From NCBI GenBank assembly GCA_017542485.1, contig JAFXXC010000006.1, positions 1 to 64,000 of the forward strand: a stretch of 64,000 bases of DNA, given 5' to 3'. Origin of the DNA: Acholeplasmatales bacterium (lineage in GTDB: Bacteria; Bacillota_I; Bacilli_A; Acholeplasmatales; Anaeroplasmataceae). Below the pieces are notes generated by a model. That model ran no database searches and was not told the origin of the DNA. It saw only the letters and a list, made by a program, of their open reading frames with translations. Shown here one piece after another: positions 16,919 to 28,800 of this stretch. A program made the position numbers and the translations under genes. Within the stretch, counting starts at the first letter, position 1; each line of letters opens with the position of its first letter.

Positions 16919-18466
16919 TTATTCAAATTCGATTGTTGCTGGTGGTTTAGATGTGCAATCTAAAAGTACTCTATTTACACCTCTAACCTCATTTACGATT
17001 CTTCTTGAAATGATATCTAATACATCATAAGGGATTCTTGCCCAGTCAGCAGTCATGAAATCTGATGTTTGAACAGCACGAAGTGCAATTGCATAATCAT
17101 ATGTTCTTTCATCACCCATAACACCTACTGATTGCATATTAGTTAAAGCTGCAAAATATTGACCTAAATTACAAGACTTATCAACACCAGCTTTAGCTAT
17201 TTCTTCTCTATAAATATAATCAGCTTCTTGAACAATCTTAACCTTTTCTGCAGTTACTTCACCAATAATTCTAATACCTAGACCAGGTCCTGGGAATGGT
17301 TGACGGAATACTAAATAATCAGGAATACCTAATTCTAATCCTACCTTTCTAACCTCATCTTTGAATAACAATCTTAATGGTTCAACAATTTCTTTAAAAT
17401 TAACTACTGAAGGAAGACCGCCAACATTATGATGTGACTTAATTGTTGCACTCTTACCTAAACCAGATTCAATAACATCTGGATAAATAGTACCTTGAAC
17501 AAGATAATCAACAGCACCAATCTTCTTAGCTTCTTCTTCGAATACTCTAATAAATTCTTCACCAATTATCTTACGCTTACGTTCAGGCTCAGTAACACCT
17601 TTTAATTTTGCATAAAATCTTTCTTGTGCATTTACTCTAATGAAATTTAACTTATAAGGTCCTTGAGGTCCAAATACTGCCTCTACCTCATCGCCTTCAT
17701 TCTTTCTTAAAAGACCATGATCAACAAATACACATGTTAATTGTTTACCAACTGCCTTAGATAATAATACAGCAGCAACACTAGAATCTACACCACCTGA
17801 TAATGCACATAAAACCTTACCATTACCAATCTTTTCACGTAATGTTTTAATAGTTGTTTTAGCAAAATCATCCATTTTCCAATCGCCCTTACAACCACAT
17901 ACATCATATACGAAGTTCTTAAGCATTTGCATACCTTCTAATGAATGGTTTACTTCAGGGTGGAATTGAACTGCGTATATTTTCTTTTCCTCATTTTCCA
18001 TAGCAGAAACAGGACAAGATGGAGTTTTAGCAATTATTTTATATCCATCAGGTAATTTAGAAACAAAATCTGTATGGCTCATCCAAACTTGTGTTTCTTC
18101 ATTAACATACTTAAATAATTTTGACTTAACATCAACATTTACCATAGTTTTACCATATTCACGCTTATCAGCATGAGATACTTGACCACCACATAAATGA
18201 GCAATTGTCTGACATCCATAACAAATACCTAAAATAGGATAACCCATCTTAAATAACTCACTATCTACAAGTGGAGCTTCTTCTCCGAATACAGAATTTG
18301 GTCCACCAGTAAATATTATTCCCTTTGGATTAAATTCTTTAATTTTATCTAAGCTCATACTATAAGGATGAACTTCACAATATACATTACATTCACGTAC
18401 TCTACGTGCAATTAATTGGTTATATTGTCCGCCAAAATCAAGAACTAATATTTTCTCGTTTTGCAT
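16919..18466 (-). CDS. guaA: GMP synthase (glutamine-hydrolysing)
   Basis: 515 residues, the usual two-domain enzyme converting XMP, ATP and glutamine to GMP. The glutamine amidotransferase half has [11 protein letters not shown] (nucleophile Cys82) and VQFHPEV (His169, Glu171). The synthetase half has the PP-loop SGGVDSS (223-229) and the C-terminal dimer segment ending in [11 protein letters not shown]. It is the last gene of the purine operon, 13 bases after purB, and a terminator follows. Placing guaA here links the de novo pathway to the guanine branch. Identification is secure. Confidence 0.98.
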   Translation of the reverse strand: MQNEKILVLDFGGQYNQLIARRVRECNVYCEVHPYSMSLDKIKEFNPKGIIFTGGPNSVFGEEAPLVDSELFKMGYPILGICYGCQTIAHLCGGQVSHADKREYGKTMVNVDVKSKLFKYVNEETQVWMSHTDFVSKLPDGYKIIAKTPSCPVSAMENEEKKIYAVQFHPEVNHSLEGMQMLKNFVYDVCGCKGDWKMDDFAKTTIKTLREKIGNGKVLCALSGGVDSSVAAVLLSKAVGKQLTCVFVDHGLLRKNEGDEVEAVFGPQGPYKLNFIRVNAQERFYAKLKGVTEPERKRKIIGEEFIRVFEEEAKKIGAVDYLVQGTIYPDVIESGLGKSATIKSHHNVGGLPSVVNFKEIVEPLRLLFKDEVRKVGLELGIPDYLVFRQPFPGPGLGIRIIGEVTAEKVKIVQEADYIYREEIAKAGVDKSCNLGQYFAALTNMQSVGVMGDERTYDYAIALRAVQTSDFMTADWARIPYDVLDIISRRIVNEVRGVNRVLLDCTSKPPATIEFE

Positions 18467-18479
18467 AATAACCCTCCTT

Positions 18480-19772
18480 TTATTTTATATTTAAACGATT
18501 ATAAATATAATCAACATTTACTAAATAATAATCTAAAGTAAAGCACGAATCTATCTCTTCATTAGTTAATACAGATGAAATAGTTGAATCAGCCTTTAAT
18601 AAATCTCTATAATGAACTTTAGTCTCTAAAGCCTTCATAGCAATAGGCTGAACAGTATCATATGCTTTTTCTCTTACAAATCCTTTTTCAATTAACTTAT
18701 ATAATACTCTTTGAGCAAAAATAACACCATGAGTTAAATTAATATCTTCTATCATCTTTTCTGGGAATACAGTTAAATTCTCTAAAATACCCTTAAATCT
18801 ATTTAACATATAATCCAATAATTCAGTAGCATCTGGTAAAATAATACGTTCTGTAGATGAATGAGAAATATCTCTTTCATGCCATAATGCTATATTTTGA
18901 TAGAATGTGTCCATATAACCACGCATTACTCTTGCACAGCCACAAATATTTTCAGATGAAATAGGGTTTCTCTTATGTGGCATAGCACTAGAACCCTTTT
19001 GTCCTTTGTTAAAGAATTCTTCAGTTTCTTTAACCTCTTGACGAGATAAATTCCTTACCTCAAGTGCCATCTTTTCTAATTCTGAAGCAATAAGTGCTAA
19101 ACAGCCCATATAATGTGCATGTCTATCACGTTGTAGTACTTGAGTAGATATTTTAGCATAATCAATACCCAAATCCTTACATACATATTCTTCAATTTGA
19201 GGTGGAATATTTGCAAAATTACCTACAGCTCCAGATAATTTGCCAACCTCAACTTCTTTACATGCATATTCAAATCTTTCTAAGCATCTTGTCATATCTG
19301 AATACCATAATGCCCATTTTAATCCGAAAGATGTAATATCAGCATGCATACCATGAGTTCTACCAATGCATGGAGTCATCTTAAACTCAATAGCTCTTTT
19401 CTTAATTACATTCATTATATCATGAATATCTTTTCTTAATATTTCATTTGCTTTCTTAAGCATATATCCATTAGCTGTATCAACAACATCTGTTGAAGTT
19501 AAACCATAATGAATCCATTTCTTTTCATCACCAAGTGATTCACCAACGCATCTTGTGAAAGCAACAACATCATGCTTTGTTATAGCTTCAATTTCTTTAA
19601 TTCTATCTACATTAAATGTTGCCTTGTCTAGCTTTGGCAAATCCTCTTTTGGAACTACACCAAGCTCACTCCAAGCCTTAGCGTTAGCTATTTCAACTTT
19701 AAGATATGCATCAAATTTAGCTTCCTCAGTCCAAATATCACGCATTATCTTTCTTGAATATCTTTCAATCAT
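18480..19772 (-). CDS. purB: Adenylosuccinate lyase
   Basis: 430 residues, normal length for PurB of the fumarase/aspartase superfamily. The signature [10 protein letters not shown] is at 261-270, the catalytic His in GRTHGMHA near 140, and TSTDVVDTA near 92-100. The enzyme acts twice in purine synthesis: it releases fumarate from SAICAR and from adenylosuccinate. It overlaps folD by a single base (TAATG), so translation is coupled. The assignment is secure. Confidence 0.97.
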   Translation of the reverse strand: MIERYSRKIMRDIWTEEAKFDAYLKVEIANAKAWSELGVVPKEDLPKLDKATFNVDRIKEIEAITKHDVVAFTRCVGESLGDEKKWIHYGLTSTDVVDTANGYMLKKANEILRKDIHDIMNVIKKRAIEFKMTPCIGRTHGMHADITSFGLKWALWYSDMTRCLERFEYACKEVEVGKLSGAVGNFANIPPQIEEYVCKDLGIDYAKISTQVLQRDRHAHYMGCLALIASELEKMALEVRNLSRQEVKETEEFFNKGQKGSSAMPHKRNPISSENICGCARVMRGYMDTFYQNIALWHERDISHSSTERIILPDATELLDYMLNRFKGILENLTVFPEKMIEDINLTHGVIFAQRVLYKLIEKGFVREKAYDTVQPIAMKALETKVHYRDLLKADSTISSVLTNEEIDSCFTLDYYLVNVDYIYNRLNIK

Positions 19773-20635
19773 TACTTGTTACCTCCAACATGCTCCAAAT
19801 AGCACTCAATTGTATTCTCCATCAAGCATGAGATAGTCATAGGACCAATGCCACCAGGAACTTTTGTAATATATGATGCTTTTTCTTTTACATTTTCAAA
19901 ATCAACATCACCACAAAGCTTACCAGTTTCAGGATCTCTATTTACTCCAACATCAATCACTACAGCTCCATCTTTTACCATATCAGCAGTAATCATTCTT
20001 GCTCTACCAACTGCAGCAATTAATATATCAGCTTCTCTACAAACTTCAGGCAAATTATATGTTTTACTATGTGCAATAACAACAGTAGCATTTCTATCTA
20101 ATAACATCTTGGCAACAGGAAGACCAACAATATTACTTCTACCAACAACTACAGCTTTCTTTCCTTGAATAGGTAAATTTTTGCTATCTAAAACTTGTAT
20201 TATACCTCTTGGTGTACATGGCAATATTCCCTTTTGTTTCAAATATAAGGCAGCTACATTTTGTGGATGGAAACCATCAACATCCTTTTCAGGCTTTATA
20301 GCATTAATTACACTGTTAGAATCAATATGCTTTGGTAATGGTAATTGTACTAAAATACCATCAACTAATACATTTTTATTTAATTTTTCAATAACATTTA
20401 ACAATTCTTCTTGTGTAGTTGATTCTGGTAATTTGATAGTTTCATTTAAAATACCAATTTCTGCACATGCTTTACCTTTACCAGTAACATAAGATACACT
20501 TGCTGGATTATCACCAACTAAAATTACAGAAAGCTTAGGTAATCTTCCATATTTTTCTTCAAAAGTAGAAACCTTTTGTTTCATTATTTCCTTTTTTTGT
20601 AAAGATAATTCTTTACCACTTATAATAATTGCCAT
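19772..20635 (-). CDS. folD: Bifunctional methylenetetrahydrofolate dehydrogenase/cyclohydrolase
   Basis: 287 residues, the standard FolD size. Motifs include VGDNPASVSYV, the catalytic region GILVQLPLPKH, the Rossmann segment GRSNIVGLPVAKML and the C-terminal PGGIGPMTISCLMENT. It interconverts methylene-THF and 10-formyl-THF, the one-carbon donor used by PurN and PurH, whose genes are in the same operon. This explains its place among the pur genes. A gap of 11 bases separates it from purD upstream. The assignment is secure. Confidence 0.97.
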   Translation of the reverse strand: MAIIISGKELSLQKKEIMKQKVSTFEEKYGRLPKLSVILVGDNPASVSYVTGKGKACAEIGILNETIKLPESTTQEELLNVIEKLNKNVLVDGILVQLPLPKHIDSNSVINAIKPEKDVDGFHPQNVAALYLKQKGILPCTPRGIIQVLDSKNLPIQGKKAVVVGRSNIVGLPVAKMLLDRNATVVIAHSKTYNLPEVCREADILIAAVGRARMITADMVKDGAVVIDVGVNRDPETGKLCGDVDFENVKEKASYITKVPGGIGPMTISCLMENTIECYLEHVGGNK

Positions 20636-20646
20636 ATATTAACACC

Positions 20647-21894
20647 TTACTTTCTAAATGCCTTAGCACCTATATCAGTTCTATGGAATAAATTTTCACA
20701 TTTTATTTTTTCTACTAAAGCTAGAGCTTTTTTATTAGCTTCTGCTAAAGTCTTACCATTAGCAACAGCAAATAATACTCTACCACCATTAGTAACTAAA
20801 TTTCCAGCTTCATCAATCTTAGTACCCATATGATAAATATCATCACTATCAGCACCTTCAATAACAAAGCCCTTCTTATATTCGCCTGGATAACCTTTTG
20901 ATGCTAATACTATACCAATTGTTGCATCAGTACTCCAAGTTAATGTTGGATTTTTACCATCAACAACATCGTTAAATGCATCAAAAATATCAGATGTTAA
21001 TCTTGGTAATACAACTTCAGTTTCTGGATCACCAAATCTAGCATTAAACTCTATTACTTTAATACCATTTTTAGTTTTCATTAAACCACCATACAAAACA
21101 CCAGTAAATGAACAATTCTCATTAACAAGTGCTCTTGCAGTTTTTATCATTATTTCATTTAATGCATAATTATAATCTTCTTCTGTTATAAATGGAAGTG
21201 GTGAATAAGCACCCATACCTCCTGTATTTGGTCCCATATCATTATCGTATGCTCTTTTATGATCTTGTGCCATTTCAAGAGGATAAACATTCTCACCATT
21301 TACAAAACACATAAATGAAAATTCAGGTCCTTCTAAATAATCCTCAATAACTACTTTTCCATGACCAAATTTATCATCAAGTAGCATATCTTTTAAAGCA
21401 CTATCAGCATCATTCAAATTATTTGCTATAACTACACCCTTACCAGCTGCTAATCCATCATATTTAATTACAGTTGGGAATGATGATTTCTTTACATAAT
21501 TTAATGCTTCTTCATATTTTTCAAAAACTTCATATCCTGCAGTAGGAATATTATATTTAAGCATTAAATCTTTAGCAAAATTCTTACTAGATTCTATTCT
21601 AGCTGCTGCCTTAGTTGGTCCAAATACCTTTATATTATTTTTCTTTAATTCATCAACAATACCTAAAGCTAAGCTTGCTTCAGGTCCGATAACAACTAAA
21701 TCAATTGCCTCAGCCTTAGCGAATTCAACAATCTTTTCAACTTCAGTATCCTTAATATTTACACACATAGCTAGCTTTGCAATACCAGCATTACCAGGTG
21801 CGGCATATATTTCATCTACTTTATTACTTTTTGATAGAGCGTGAACAATTGCATGTTCTCTTCCTCCACCACCAACAACTAAAACCTTAGCCAT
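20647..21894 (-). CDS. purD: Phosphoribosylamine-glycine ligase (GAR synthetase)
   Basis: 415 residues with the ATP-grasp layout. The N-terminal GGGGREHAI, the central GLAAGKGV and EDYLEGPEFSFM, and the GPNTGGMGAYSP loop are all characteristic. The enzyme joins phosphoribosylamine and glycine using ATP, the second step of the pathway. The first step (PurF) is not encoded in this window. It follows purH by 24 bases, the largest gap in the operon core, with a purine-rich ribosome site. No anomaly is seen. Confidence 0.97.
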   Translation of the reverse strand: MAKVLVVGGGGREHAIVHALSKSNKVDEIYAAPGNAGIAKLAMCVNIKDTEVEKIVEFAKAEAIDLVVIGPEASLALGIVDELKKNNIKVFGPTKAAARIESSKNFAKDLMLKYNIPTAGYEVFEKYEEALNYVKKSSFPTVIKYDGLAAGKGVVIANNLNDADSALKDMLLDDKFGHGKVVIEDYLEGPEFSFMCFVNGENVYPLEMAQDHKRAYDNDMGPNTGGMGAYSPLPFITEEDYNYALNEIMIKTARALVNENCSFTGVLYGGLMKTKNGIKVIEFNARFGDPETEVVLPRLTSDIFDAFNDVVDGKNPTLTWSTDATIGIVLASKGYPGEYKKGFVIEGADSDDIYHMGTKIDEAGNLVTNGGRVLFAVANGKTLAEANKKALALVEKIKCENLFHRTDIGAKAFRK

Positions 21895-21918
21895 AATTAA
21901 TCTCTCCTTATATTATAA

Positions 21919-23472
21919 TTAGTGCTTAAAATGACGCATACCAGTGAATGCCATTGGTACGTTCTTTTCATTAGCTAAATCAATTGAATCTTGATCTTTC
22001 TTAGATCCACCAGGTTGAACAACAGCTACAACTCCATTTTCAATACCATACTCTAATGTATCTGAGAATGGGAAGAATGCATCAGATGCTAAAACTAATC
22101 CATCCTTAACACCACGAGAATGAGCTTCTTCAATTGCAATCTTAGCAGCACCTACTCTATTCATTTGACCAGCACCTACACCACATGTTGTACCATTCTT
22201 TACAACAACGATAGCATTTGATTTAACATGCTTAACAATTTTCCAACCAAAGTTCATGTCAGATAATTGTTCAGGTGTAGCTTTTGTATTTGTAACAATC
22301 ATATCATCAGTAACTGTCTTAATTTCAGTGTCTTGGTCTTGAACTAATAATCCACCATTTACTGATACATATTGCTTTTCTTTTGGATATGCACCTAATT
22401 TAAACTTAATTAATCTTAAATCAGGTCTCTTAGCAAATGCTTTCAATGCATCCTCAGTGAAATCAGGGGCTAAGATAACCTCTAAGAAAATAGATTTGCC
22501 CTTCTCACCATGATCAAACTTAATTAAATTAGCAGCCTCTAAATCAATAGTTTGATTAGTAGCTACTATACCACCAAAAATTGATACAGGATCTGATTCA
22601 TAAGCCTTAAGCCATGCTTCCTTTAAATCCTTACCAATTGCAGCTCCACATGGATTCATATGCTTTAAACCTAAAGCAAATGGAGTATCTCCAAATTCTC
22701 TTACAATATTTAAAGCAGCATTTGCATCTTGAATATTGTTATATGATAATTCCTTACCTTGAATTTGTTCTGCATTAGCTAAAGAATAGCTTAAATCTTT
22801 ATCAGTTGCATAGAATTTTGCAGCTTGATGTGGATTTTCGCCATATCTTAAACTTTGAACTAAATCAGCTTCAATGAATAATTTTTCACTTAAGCCTGCT
22901 TTTTCTCTCATATATTGAGCAATCATAGTATCATATTCTGCAGTTAATGTATAAACCTTAGCTGCAAGCTCTAATCTTGTTTGATATGAAGTATTTCCGT
23001 TTTCTTTAATTTCTTTTAATACTCTATCATAATCATTAATATCAGATACTACTGTAACATATTTATGATTCTTAGCTGCAGATCTTAACATTGATGGTCC
23101 ACCGATGTCAATGTTTTCAATTGCTTCATCGAATTCAGCACCACGTTCGATTGTCTTCTTAAATGCATATAAATTAACACAAACTAAATCAATATATTCG
23201 ATGTTGTGTTCTTTTACTTGCTTAACATGACTTTCTAAATCTCTTACTGCAAGTAAACCACCATGAACATTTGGATGTAAAGTCTTAACTCTACCATCTA
23301 GAATCTCAGGGAAACCAGTAATATCAGAAATATCAATAGCCTTAACACCACCAGCAATTAGTACTTTTTTAGTACCGCCTGTAGAAACTATTTCAAATCC
23401 ACATTCCTCAAGACCTTTACAAAATTCAACTACACCAGTTTTATCTGTAACACTTACTAATGCTCTTTTCAT
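21919..23472 (-). CDS. purH: AICAR transformylase/IMP cyclohydrolase
   Basis: 517 residues and bifunctional. The N-terminal MGS-like cyclohydrolase domain (about 1-150; SVTDKTGVVEFCKGL and STGGTKKVL) precedes the transformylase domain, with SLRYGENPHQ, LGLKHMNPCGAA and DAFFPFSDTLE. It performs the last two steps to IMP, using 10-formyl-THF supplied by FolD from the same operon. It overlaps purN by one base (TAATG). The assignment is secure. Confidence 0.97.
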   Translation of the reverse strand: MKRALVSVTDKTGVVEFCKGLEECGFEIVSTGGTKKVLIAGGVKAIDISDITGFPEILDGRVKTLHPNVHGGLLAVRDLESHVKQVKEHNIEYIDLVCVNLYAFKKTIERGAEFDEAIENIDIGGPSMLRSAAKNHKYVTVVSDINDYDRVLKEIKENGNTSYQTRLELAAKVYTLTAEYDTMIAQYMREKAGLSEKLFIEADLVQSLRYGENPHQAAKFYATDKDLSYSLANAEQIQGKELSYNNIQDANAALNIVREFGDTPFALGLKHMNPCGAAIGKDLKEAWLKAYESDPVSIFGGIVATNQTIDLEAANLIKFDHGEKGKSIFLEVILAPDFTEDALKAFAKRPDLRLIKFKLGAYPKEKQYVSVNGGLLVQDQDTEIKTVTDDMIVTNTKATPEQLSDMNFGWKIVKHVKSNAIVVVKNGTTCGVGAGQMNRVGAAKIAIEEAHSRGVKDGLVLASDAFFPFSDTLEYGIENGVVAVVQPGGSKKDQDSIDLANEKNVPMAFTGMRHFKH

Positions 23473-24047
23473 TATTTATTCTCCTCGTATAATACTTTAT
23501 TTATTGCCTCAATATATAAAACATGCTCTACATCATGAATTTTTGCTTCAAGCTCATCAATATCATTTCCATAATATTCAAAGCCTCTTTGCATAATAAT
23601 CTTTCCACTATCTACACCACTATCAACATAATGTACAGTTACACCAAATACCTTTACTCCATAATTAAATGCATCTTGAATACCATGTGCACCCTTAAAT
23701 GATGGTAATAGTGCAGGATGAATATTAATTATTCTTCCTTCATAATTATCTAGTAATACCTTACCAATATAGCGCATGTAACCAGCTAAACAAACTAAAT
23801 CTATTTTTAATTCATCTAATTTTTTTACAATGATAGATTCAAATTCTTCTTTTGACTTATAGTCCTTTGCATTAAAAACAAATGTTTCAACATTATGATT
23901 GTTAGCTCTTGTAATTACATATGCATCCTTTTTATCACATACCATTAATAATACTTGAGCATCCTTAACCATTCCGTTTTCTACTGCATTTACTATAGCC
24001 TCGAAGTTTGTCCCACTACCACTAGCAAATACTGCAATATTCTTCAT
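23472..24047 (-). CDS. purN: Phosphoribosylglycinamide formyltransferase (GAR transformylase, folate-dependent)
   Basis: 191 residues, the normal PurN size. The N-terminal strand FASGSGTNFEAI and the active-site segment NIHPALLPSFKGAHG carry the catalytic Asn and His, and HYVDSGVDSGKII carries the Asp. It formylates GAR using 10-formyl-THF. Its start overlaps the purM stop by one base (TAATG), and its own stop overlaps the purH start in the same way, so the three are translationally coupled. No PurT alternative is seen in the window. Confidence 0.96.
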   Translation of the reverse strand: MKNIAVFASGSGTNFEAIVNAVENGMVKDAQVLLMVCDKKDAYVITRANNHNVETFVFNAKDYKSKEEFESIIVKKLDELKIDLVCLAGYMRYIGKVLLDNYEGRIINIHPALLPSFKGAHGIQDAFNYGVKVFGVTVHYVDSGVDSGKIIMQRGFEYYGNDIDELEAKIHDVEHVLYIEAINKVLYEENK

Positions 24048-25078
24048 TATTTATGAATCTCAACTTTCTTTGCATTATCAGTAATACTACCAATAACATA
24101 AGCCTTATCGCCATATTTAGCTAAAATGTCGATAACCTTTTGGGCATCGCACTCATTAACTGCGATAACCATACCAATACCCATATTATAGATATTGAAC
24201 ATTTCTCTATGATCAACCTTACCATACTTCTCTAAGAACTTAAATACAGGTAGAATTGGCCATGAGCCTTCCTTAATGTCAAGTCCCATATCATCAGTTA
24301 GGATACGTGGAATATTTTCATCAAATCCACCACCAGTAATATGAGCAACACCGTGAACATCAACATTCTTAATTACATCAAGAACTTGCTTACAATATAT
24401 TCTAGTTGGAGTTAAGAATACATCACCAATAACTCCTCCTAATTCTTCACTATAATCATGTAAATTTAAATTATTATCCTTAATAATCTTTCTTACTAAA
24501 GAGAAACCATTTGAATGTACACCAGTTGATGCAATACCAACAAGTACATCTCCGACCTTAACCTTAGAATCATCAATTAGCTTTGACTTTTCTACTACAC
24601 CAACAGCGAAACCAGCAATATCATATTCACCATCAGCATACATACCAGGCATTTCAGCAGTTTCACCACCTATAAGTGCACAACCTGCTTGAACGCAACC
24701 ATCTGCAATACCAGAAACAATTCTTTCTAGTTTTTCAGGGATTGCATGACCTAATGCAACATAATCTAAGAAATATAATGGTTCAGCACCTTGTGCCAAT
24801 ACATCATTAACACACATAGCAACAGCATCAATACCGATAGTATCATGCTTATCCATTTCAAATGCTAATTTTAATTTAGTACCAACGCCATCAGTACCAG
24901 ACACTAGCATTGGTTCTTTATATCCTAAGCTTGATAAATCAAACATTCCACCGAATGAGCCAATTCCTGATACACATCCAGGTCTATCTGTTCTCTTAAC
25001 ATGCTTCTTATATCTTCTTACAGCTTCATAACCAGCTTCTAAATCTACTCCACCTTGAGCATATGCCTTAGAACCCAT
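24047..25078 (-). CDS. purM: Phosphoribosylformylglycinamidine cyclo-ligase (AIR synthetase)
   Basis: 343 residues with the family markers [46 protein letters not shown] and [13 protein letters not shown]. It closes the imidazole ring of AIR from FGAM with ATP. It follows purC by 9 bases and shares one base with purN. No departures from the family are evident. Confidence 0.97.
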   Translation of the reverse strand: MGSKAYAQGGVDLEAGYEAVRRYKKHVKRTDRPGCVSGIGSFGGMFDLSSLGYKEPMLVSGTDGVGTKLKLAFEMDKHDTIGIDAVAMCVNDVLAQGAEPLYFLDYVALGHAIPEKLERIVSGIADGCVQAGCALIGGETAEMPGMYADGEYDIAGFAVGVVEKSKLIDDSKVKVGDVLVGIASTGVHSNGFSLVRKIIKDNNLNLHDYSEELGGVIGDVFLTPTRIYCKQVLDVIKNVDVHGVAHITGGGFDENIPRILTDDMGLDIKEGSWPILPVFKFLEKYGKVDHREMFNIYNMGIGMVIAVNECDAQKVIDILAKYGDKAYVIGSITDNAKKVEIHK

Positions 25079-25087
25079 AAAATCCTC

Positions 25088-25801
25088 CTACTTTAATTCG
25101 CTTAAACGCTTATAAATTTCTTGATAAGCTTCAATTACATTTCCTAAATCTCTTCTAAATCTATCCTTATCAAGTTTTTCATTTGTCTTACTATCCCATA
25201 ATCTACAGCAATCTGGAGATATTTCATCAGCTAATACAATTTCACCATCAGCTGTCTTACCAAATTCAACCTTGAAATCAACTAAAGTTACACCAATTTC
25301 TAGGAACATTTTTTGTAATTCTTCATTAATTTTCTTTAGCATTGCATAGATTGTATCTAATTCCTTATAAGTTACAGCACCTAAAGCTACTGCATGATGA
25401 TCATTAATTAGTGGATCACCAAGCGCATCATCCTTATAGCATAATTCATAAATTGTATTTACAGGCTTAGTACCCTCAGGAATACCAAGTCTCTTACTCA
25501 TTGAACCTGCAATAATATTTCTAACAATTACTTCAAGAGGAATAATATTAACTTTCTTACATAATTGTTCTCTATCATTTAAAGTTTCAATATAGTGAGT
25601 TTTTACACCTGCTTTAATTAATCTATTAAAGATAATAGTAGTTATCTTGTTATTCAACATACCCTTATCTTCAATTTGTGCTTTTTTAATTCCGTTAAAT
25701 GCAGTAGCGTCATCCTTAAAATACATAATTATTGTATTCTTATCATCTGTTGCATAAACTTGTTTTGCTTTTCCTTCGTATAATAATTCTTTCTTTTCCA
25801 T
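25088..25801 (-). CDS. purC: SAICAR synthetase (phosphoribosylaminoimidazole-succinocarboxamide synthase)
   Basis: 237 residues, the size of the bacterial PurC. The N-terminal [15 protein letters not shown] glycine loop, the [17 protein letters not shown] segment and [10 protein letters not shown] followed by [14 protein letters not shown] are all diagnostic. It ligates aspartate to CAIR. It lies 18 bases after purL. The substrate CAIR would come from PurK plus PurE, but purE is not in the window. Confidence 0.97.
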   Translation of the reverse strand: MEKKELLYEGKAKQVYATDDKNTIIMYFKDDATAFNGIKKAQIEDKGMLNNKITTIIFNRLIKAGVKTHYIETLNDREQLCKKVNIIPLEVIVRNIIAGSMSKRLGIPEGTKPVNTIYELCYKDDALGDPLINDHHAVALGAVTYKELDTIYAMLKKINEELQKMFLEIGVTLVDFKVEFGKTADGEIVLADEISPDCCRLWDSKTNEKLDKDRFRRDLGNVIEAYQEIYKRLSELK

Positions 25802-25819
25802 AATAATATCTCCTTTAAA

Positions 25820-28800
25820 TTACTTTTTAAAATAATCAACTGCATTTTGGAATATATTCTGCATCTTATCACCAGAAATATTTTTAAATAGACCATCTTC
25901 ATATCTTTCTGAATGTCCCATCTTACCTAAAATTAATCCATCAGGTGAAATAATACCCTCAATTGCAAAATTAGAACCATTTGGATTATATGGAGCATCA
26001 GTTGTTAATTCTTCATCTTCGTCAACATATACAAATGCAATTTGGCCATTGTCACGTAGACGCTTAGCTTCTTCTAAAGAAACAACAAATTTTCCTTCTC
26101 CATGGCTTACAGCAATAGAATGAACCTCACCAGTAGAGAAACTTGATAACCATGGTGAACCATTAGTCATTACCTTAGTAGATACGATTTGTGATACGTG
26201 TCTATTAATATCATTTCTAAATAATGTTGGAGAATCCTCCTTAACTTCACCAAGCTTACCATATGGCAATAAGCCTGACTTGATTAATGCTTGGAATCCA
26301 TTACAAATACCTAAGATTAATCCTTTTCTTTCAATTAATCTATTAATAGCATTCTTGATCTTATCTTGATTCAATACATTAGCTATAAACTTACCAGAAC
26401 CATCTGGTTCATCACCAGCTGAGAATCCACCAGATAATACAAAGATATCTGCCTCATCAATATTCTTAGCCATTTCATCAATAGAATCAAATATATCTTG
26501 ACTAGTTAAATTTCTAAACACTGATGTAGTGATTTTAGCACCAGCATTTCTAAATCTCTTCTCTGTATCATAATCACAGTTTGTACCAGGGAATACTGGG
26601 AAGTAAGCAACCACTTCATCTTTATTCTTTAAAGGAACAATCTTCTTTTTCTTTGCCTTTATGTTAATTAATGCAGAATTGCTATCAACCATATCCTTAT
26701 ATACTTCAGTAAATTTACCTCTATTAGCGTTATATAAGTCTTCTAATTGGAACTTAACACCATTAACAACAGCTAAGCTTCTTAATTTTGTTCTACCAAT
26801 TAAAATAGCATTCTTATAATTCATAAAGCCTTTTGATTCAACAACAATTGAACCATAATTATATGCATCTAATAATTTTTCATCATATTTAATTTGGAAA
26901 CCAATATTATTACCAAAAGACATCTTAGCTAATGCTTCAATTAAACCACCATTGCCTAATGCATAAGCACTAACAATCTTTCCTTCTTTAATCATATTGT
27001 TAACAAATTCAAAGTTTTCCTTTAATTGTTCAATATTAGGTGTATAATTTTCATTTTCTGTATGCTTAATTAAATATAATCTATTATGATGATCCTTGAA
27101 TTCAGGAGAGATAACATCTTCTGTTTTACAAGTTGTAATACCAAATGCCATAAGCATAGGAGGTACGTTGATATCTTGGAATGTACCACTCATAGAATCC
27201 TTACCACCTATTGATGGAAGACCGAATTCCATTTGCATCTTAAGTGCACCTAATAAAGCAGCTAAAGGCTTACCCCATGATTTCTCATTGTGCATTCTCT
27301 CAAAATATTCTTGGAATGAGAATCTCATATTATTATATTTACCACCAGCTGCAACAACCTTACTAATTGCTTCAACTACTGCGTACATAGCACCATGATA
27401 TGGACTATATTTTGAAATATATGGGTTATAACCAAATGCCATCATTGATGCAGTATTTGTAAATCCTAAAGTTGGTAACTTTTGAACTGATACTTGAGTT
27501 TCAGTTCTTTGATATTCACCACCAAATGGCATTAATACTGTTGAAGCACCAATTGTTGAATCGAACATTTCAATCAAACCCTTTTGGCTAGTTACATTCT
27601 TATCAGCTAATGTATCAAATATTCTAGCTTTTAAATCCTTATCAGGCTTAATGAATGGATTAACATCGCTAACTGCTTCAATTTCAGCCTTGGCATGATG
27701 TACTGCACCTGCTGAGTCAATGAACTCACGAGATAAATCTACGATTGTTCTACCCATATAATGCATTACTAATCTATTTGTATCAGTTACATTTGCAACA
27801 TGTGTAACTTCAATATTTTCTTCTTTACAATACTTAATGAATTCATCCTTATCCTTTGGCTCAACTACAACTGCCATTCTTTCTTGAGATTCTGAAATAG
27901 CAAGTTCTGTAGCATTTAAACCAGAATATTTTACAGGAACTTCATCAAGCATAATGTCTAAGCCTGGTGCTAATTCGCCAATTGCAACACTTACACCACC
28001 AGCACCAAAGTCATTAGATTTCTTAATTAATCTTGTAACCTCAGGTCTTCTAAATAAGTGGCTTATCTTTCTTTCCTCAGGAGCATTACCCTTTTGAACT
28101 TCACTTGAACATACTTCAATACTCTTAACATTATGTTCCTTAGATGAACCAGTTGCACCACCGATACCATCGCGTCCTGTTCTACCTCCTAAAAGTAAGA
28201 TTACATCTCCTTTAGCAGGTGACTCACGTCTAACATTTTCAGCCTTAACAGCTCCAACTACAGCACCAACCTCTAATCTCTTAGCCAAATAATCTTCATG
28301 ATAAATTTCTCTAACATGTGTTGTAGCTAAACCAATTTGGTTACCATATGATGAATAACCAGCTGCTGCCTTAGTTGAAATAACTCTTTGAGGAAGCTTA
28401 CCAGGAATTGTATCCTTTACATCCTGATAAATATCACCAGCACCTGTAACACGCATAGCTTGGTAAACATATGCACGTCCAGATAGTGGGTCTCTAATAG
28501 CTCCACCTAAGCATGTTGATGCACCACCAAATGGTTCAATTTCAGTTGGGTGGTTATGTGTTTCATTTTTAAATTGTAATAACCACTTTTCTTCTTGACC
28601 ATCAACATCAACATTTACATAAATTGAACAAGCATTGTTTTCTTCAGATTCCTCTAAATCATCTAGCTTGCCAATCTTTCTTAAATATCTAGCACCAATA
28701 GTTGCTAAATCCATTAAACATAATTTCTTTTCATCTCTTTTTAAATCTTGACGAACATTATAATATTCATCTAATGCTTCTTCTAATTCACTCTTCATAA

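Noticed and set aside
16803-16926. An N-terminal extension of the YtrA-type regulator
   Set aside because: The extension would translate the promoter and repeat cluster; the internal ATG at 16803 has a good ribosome site and matches the family's length.
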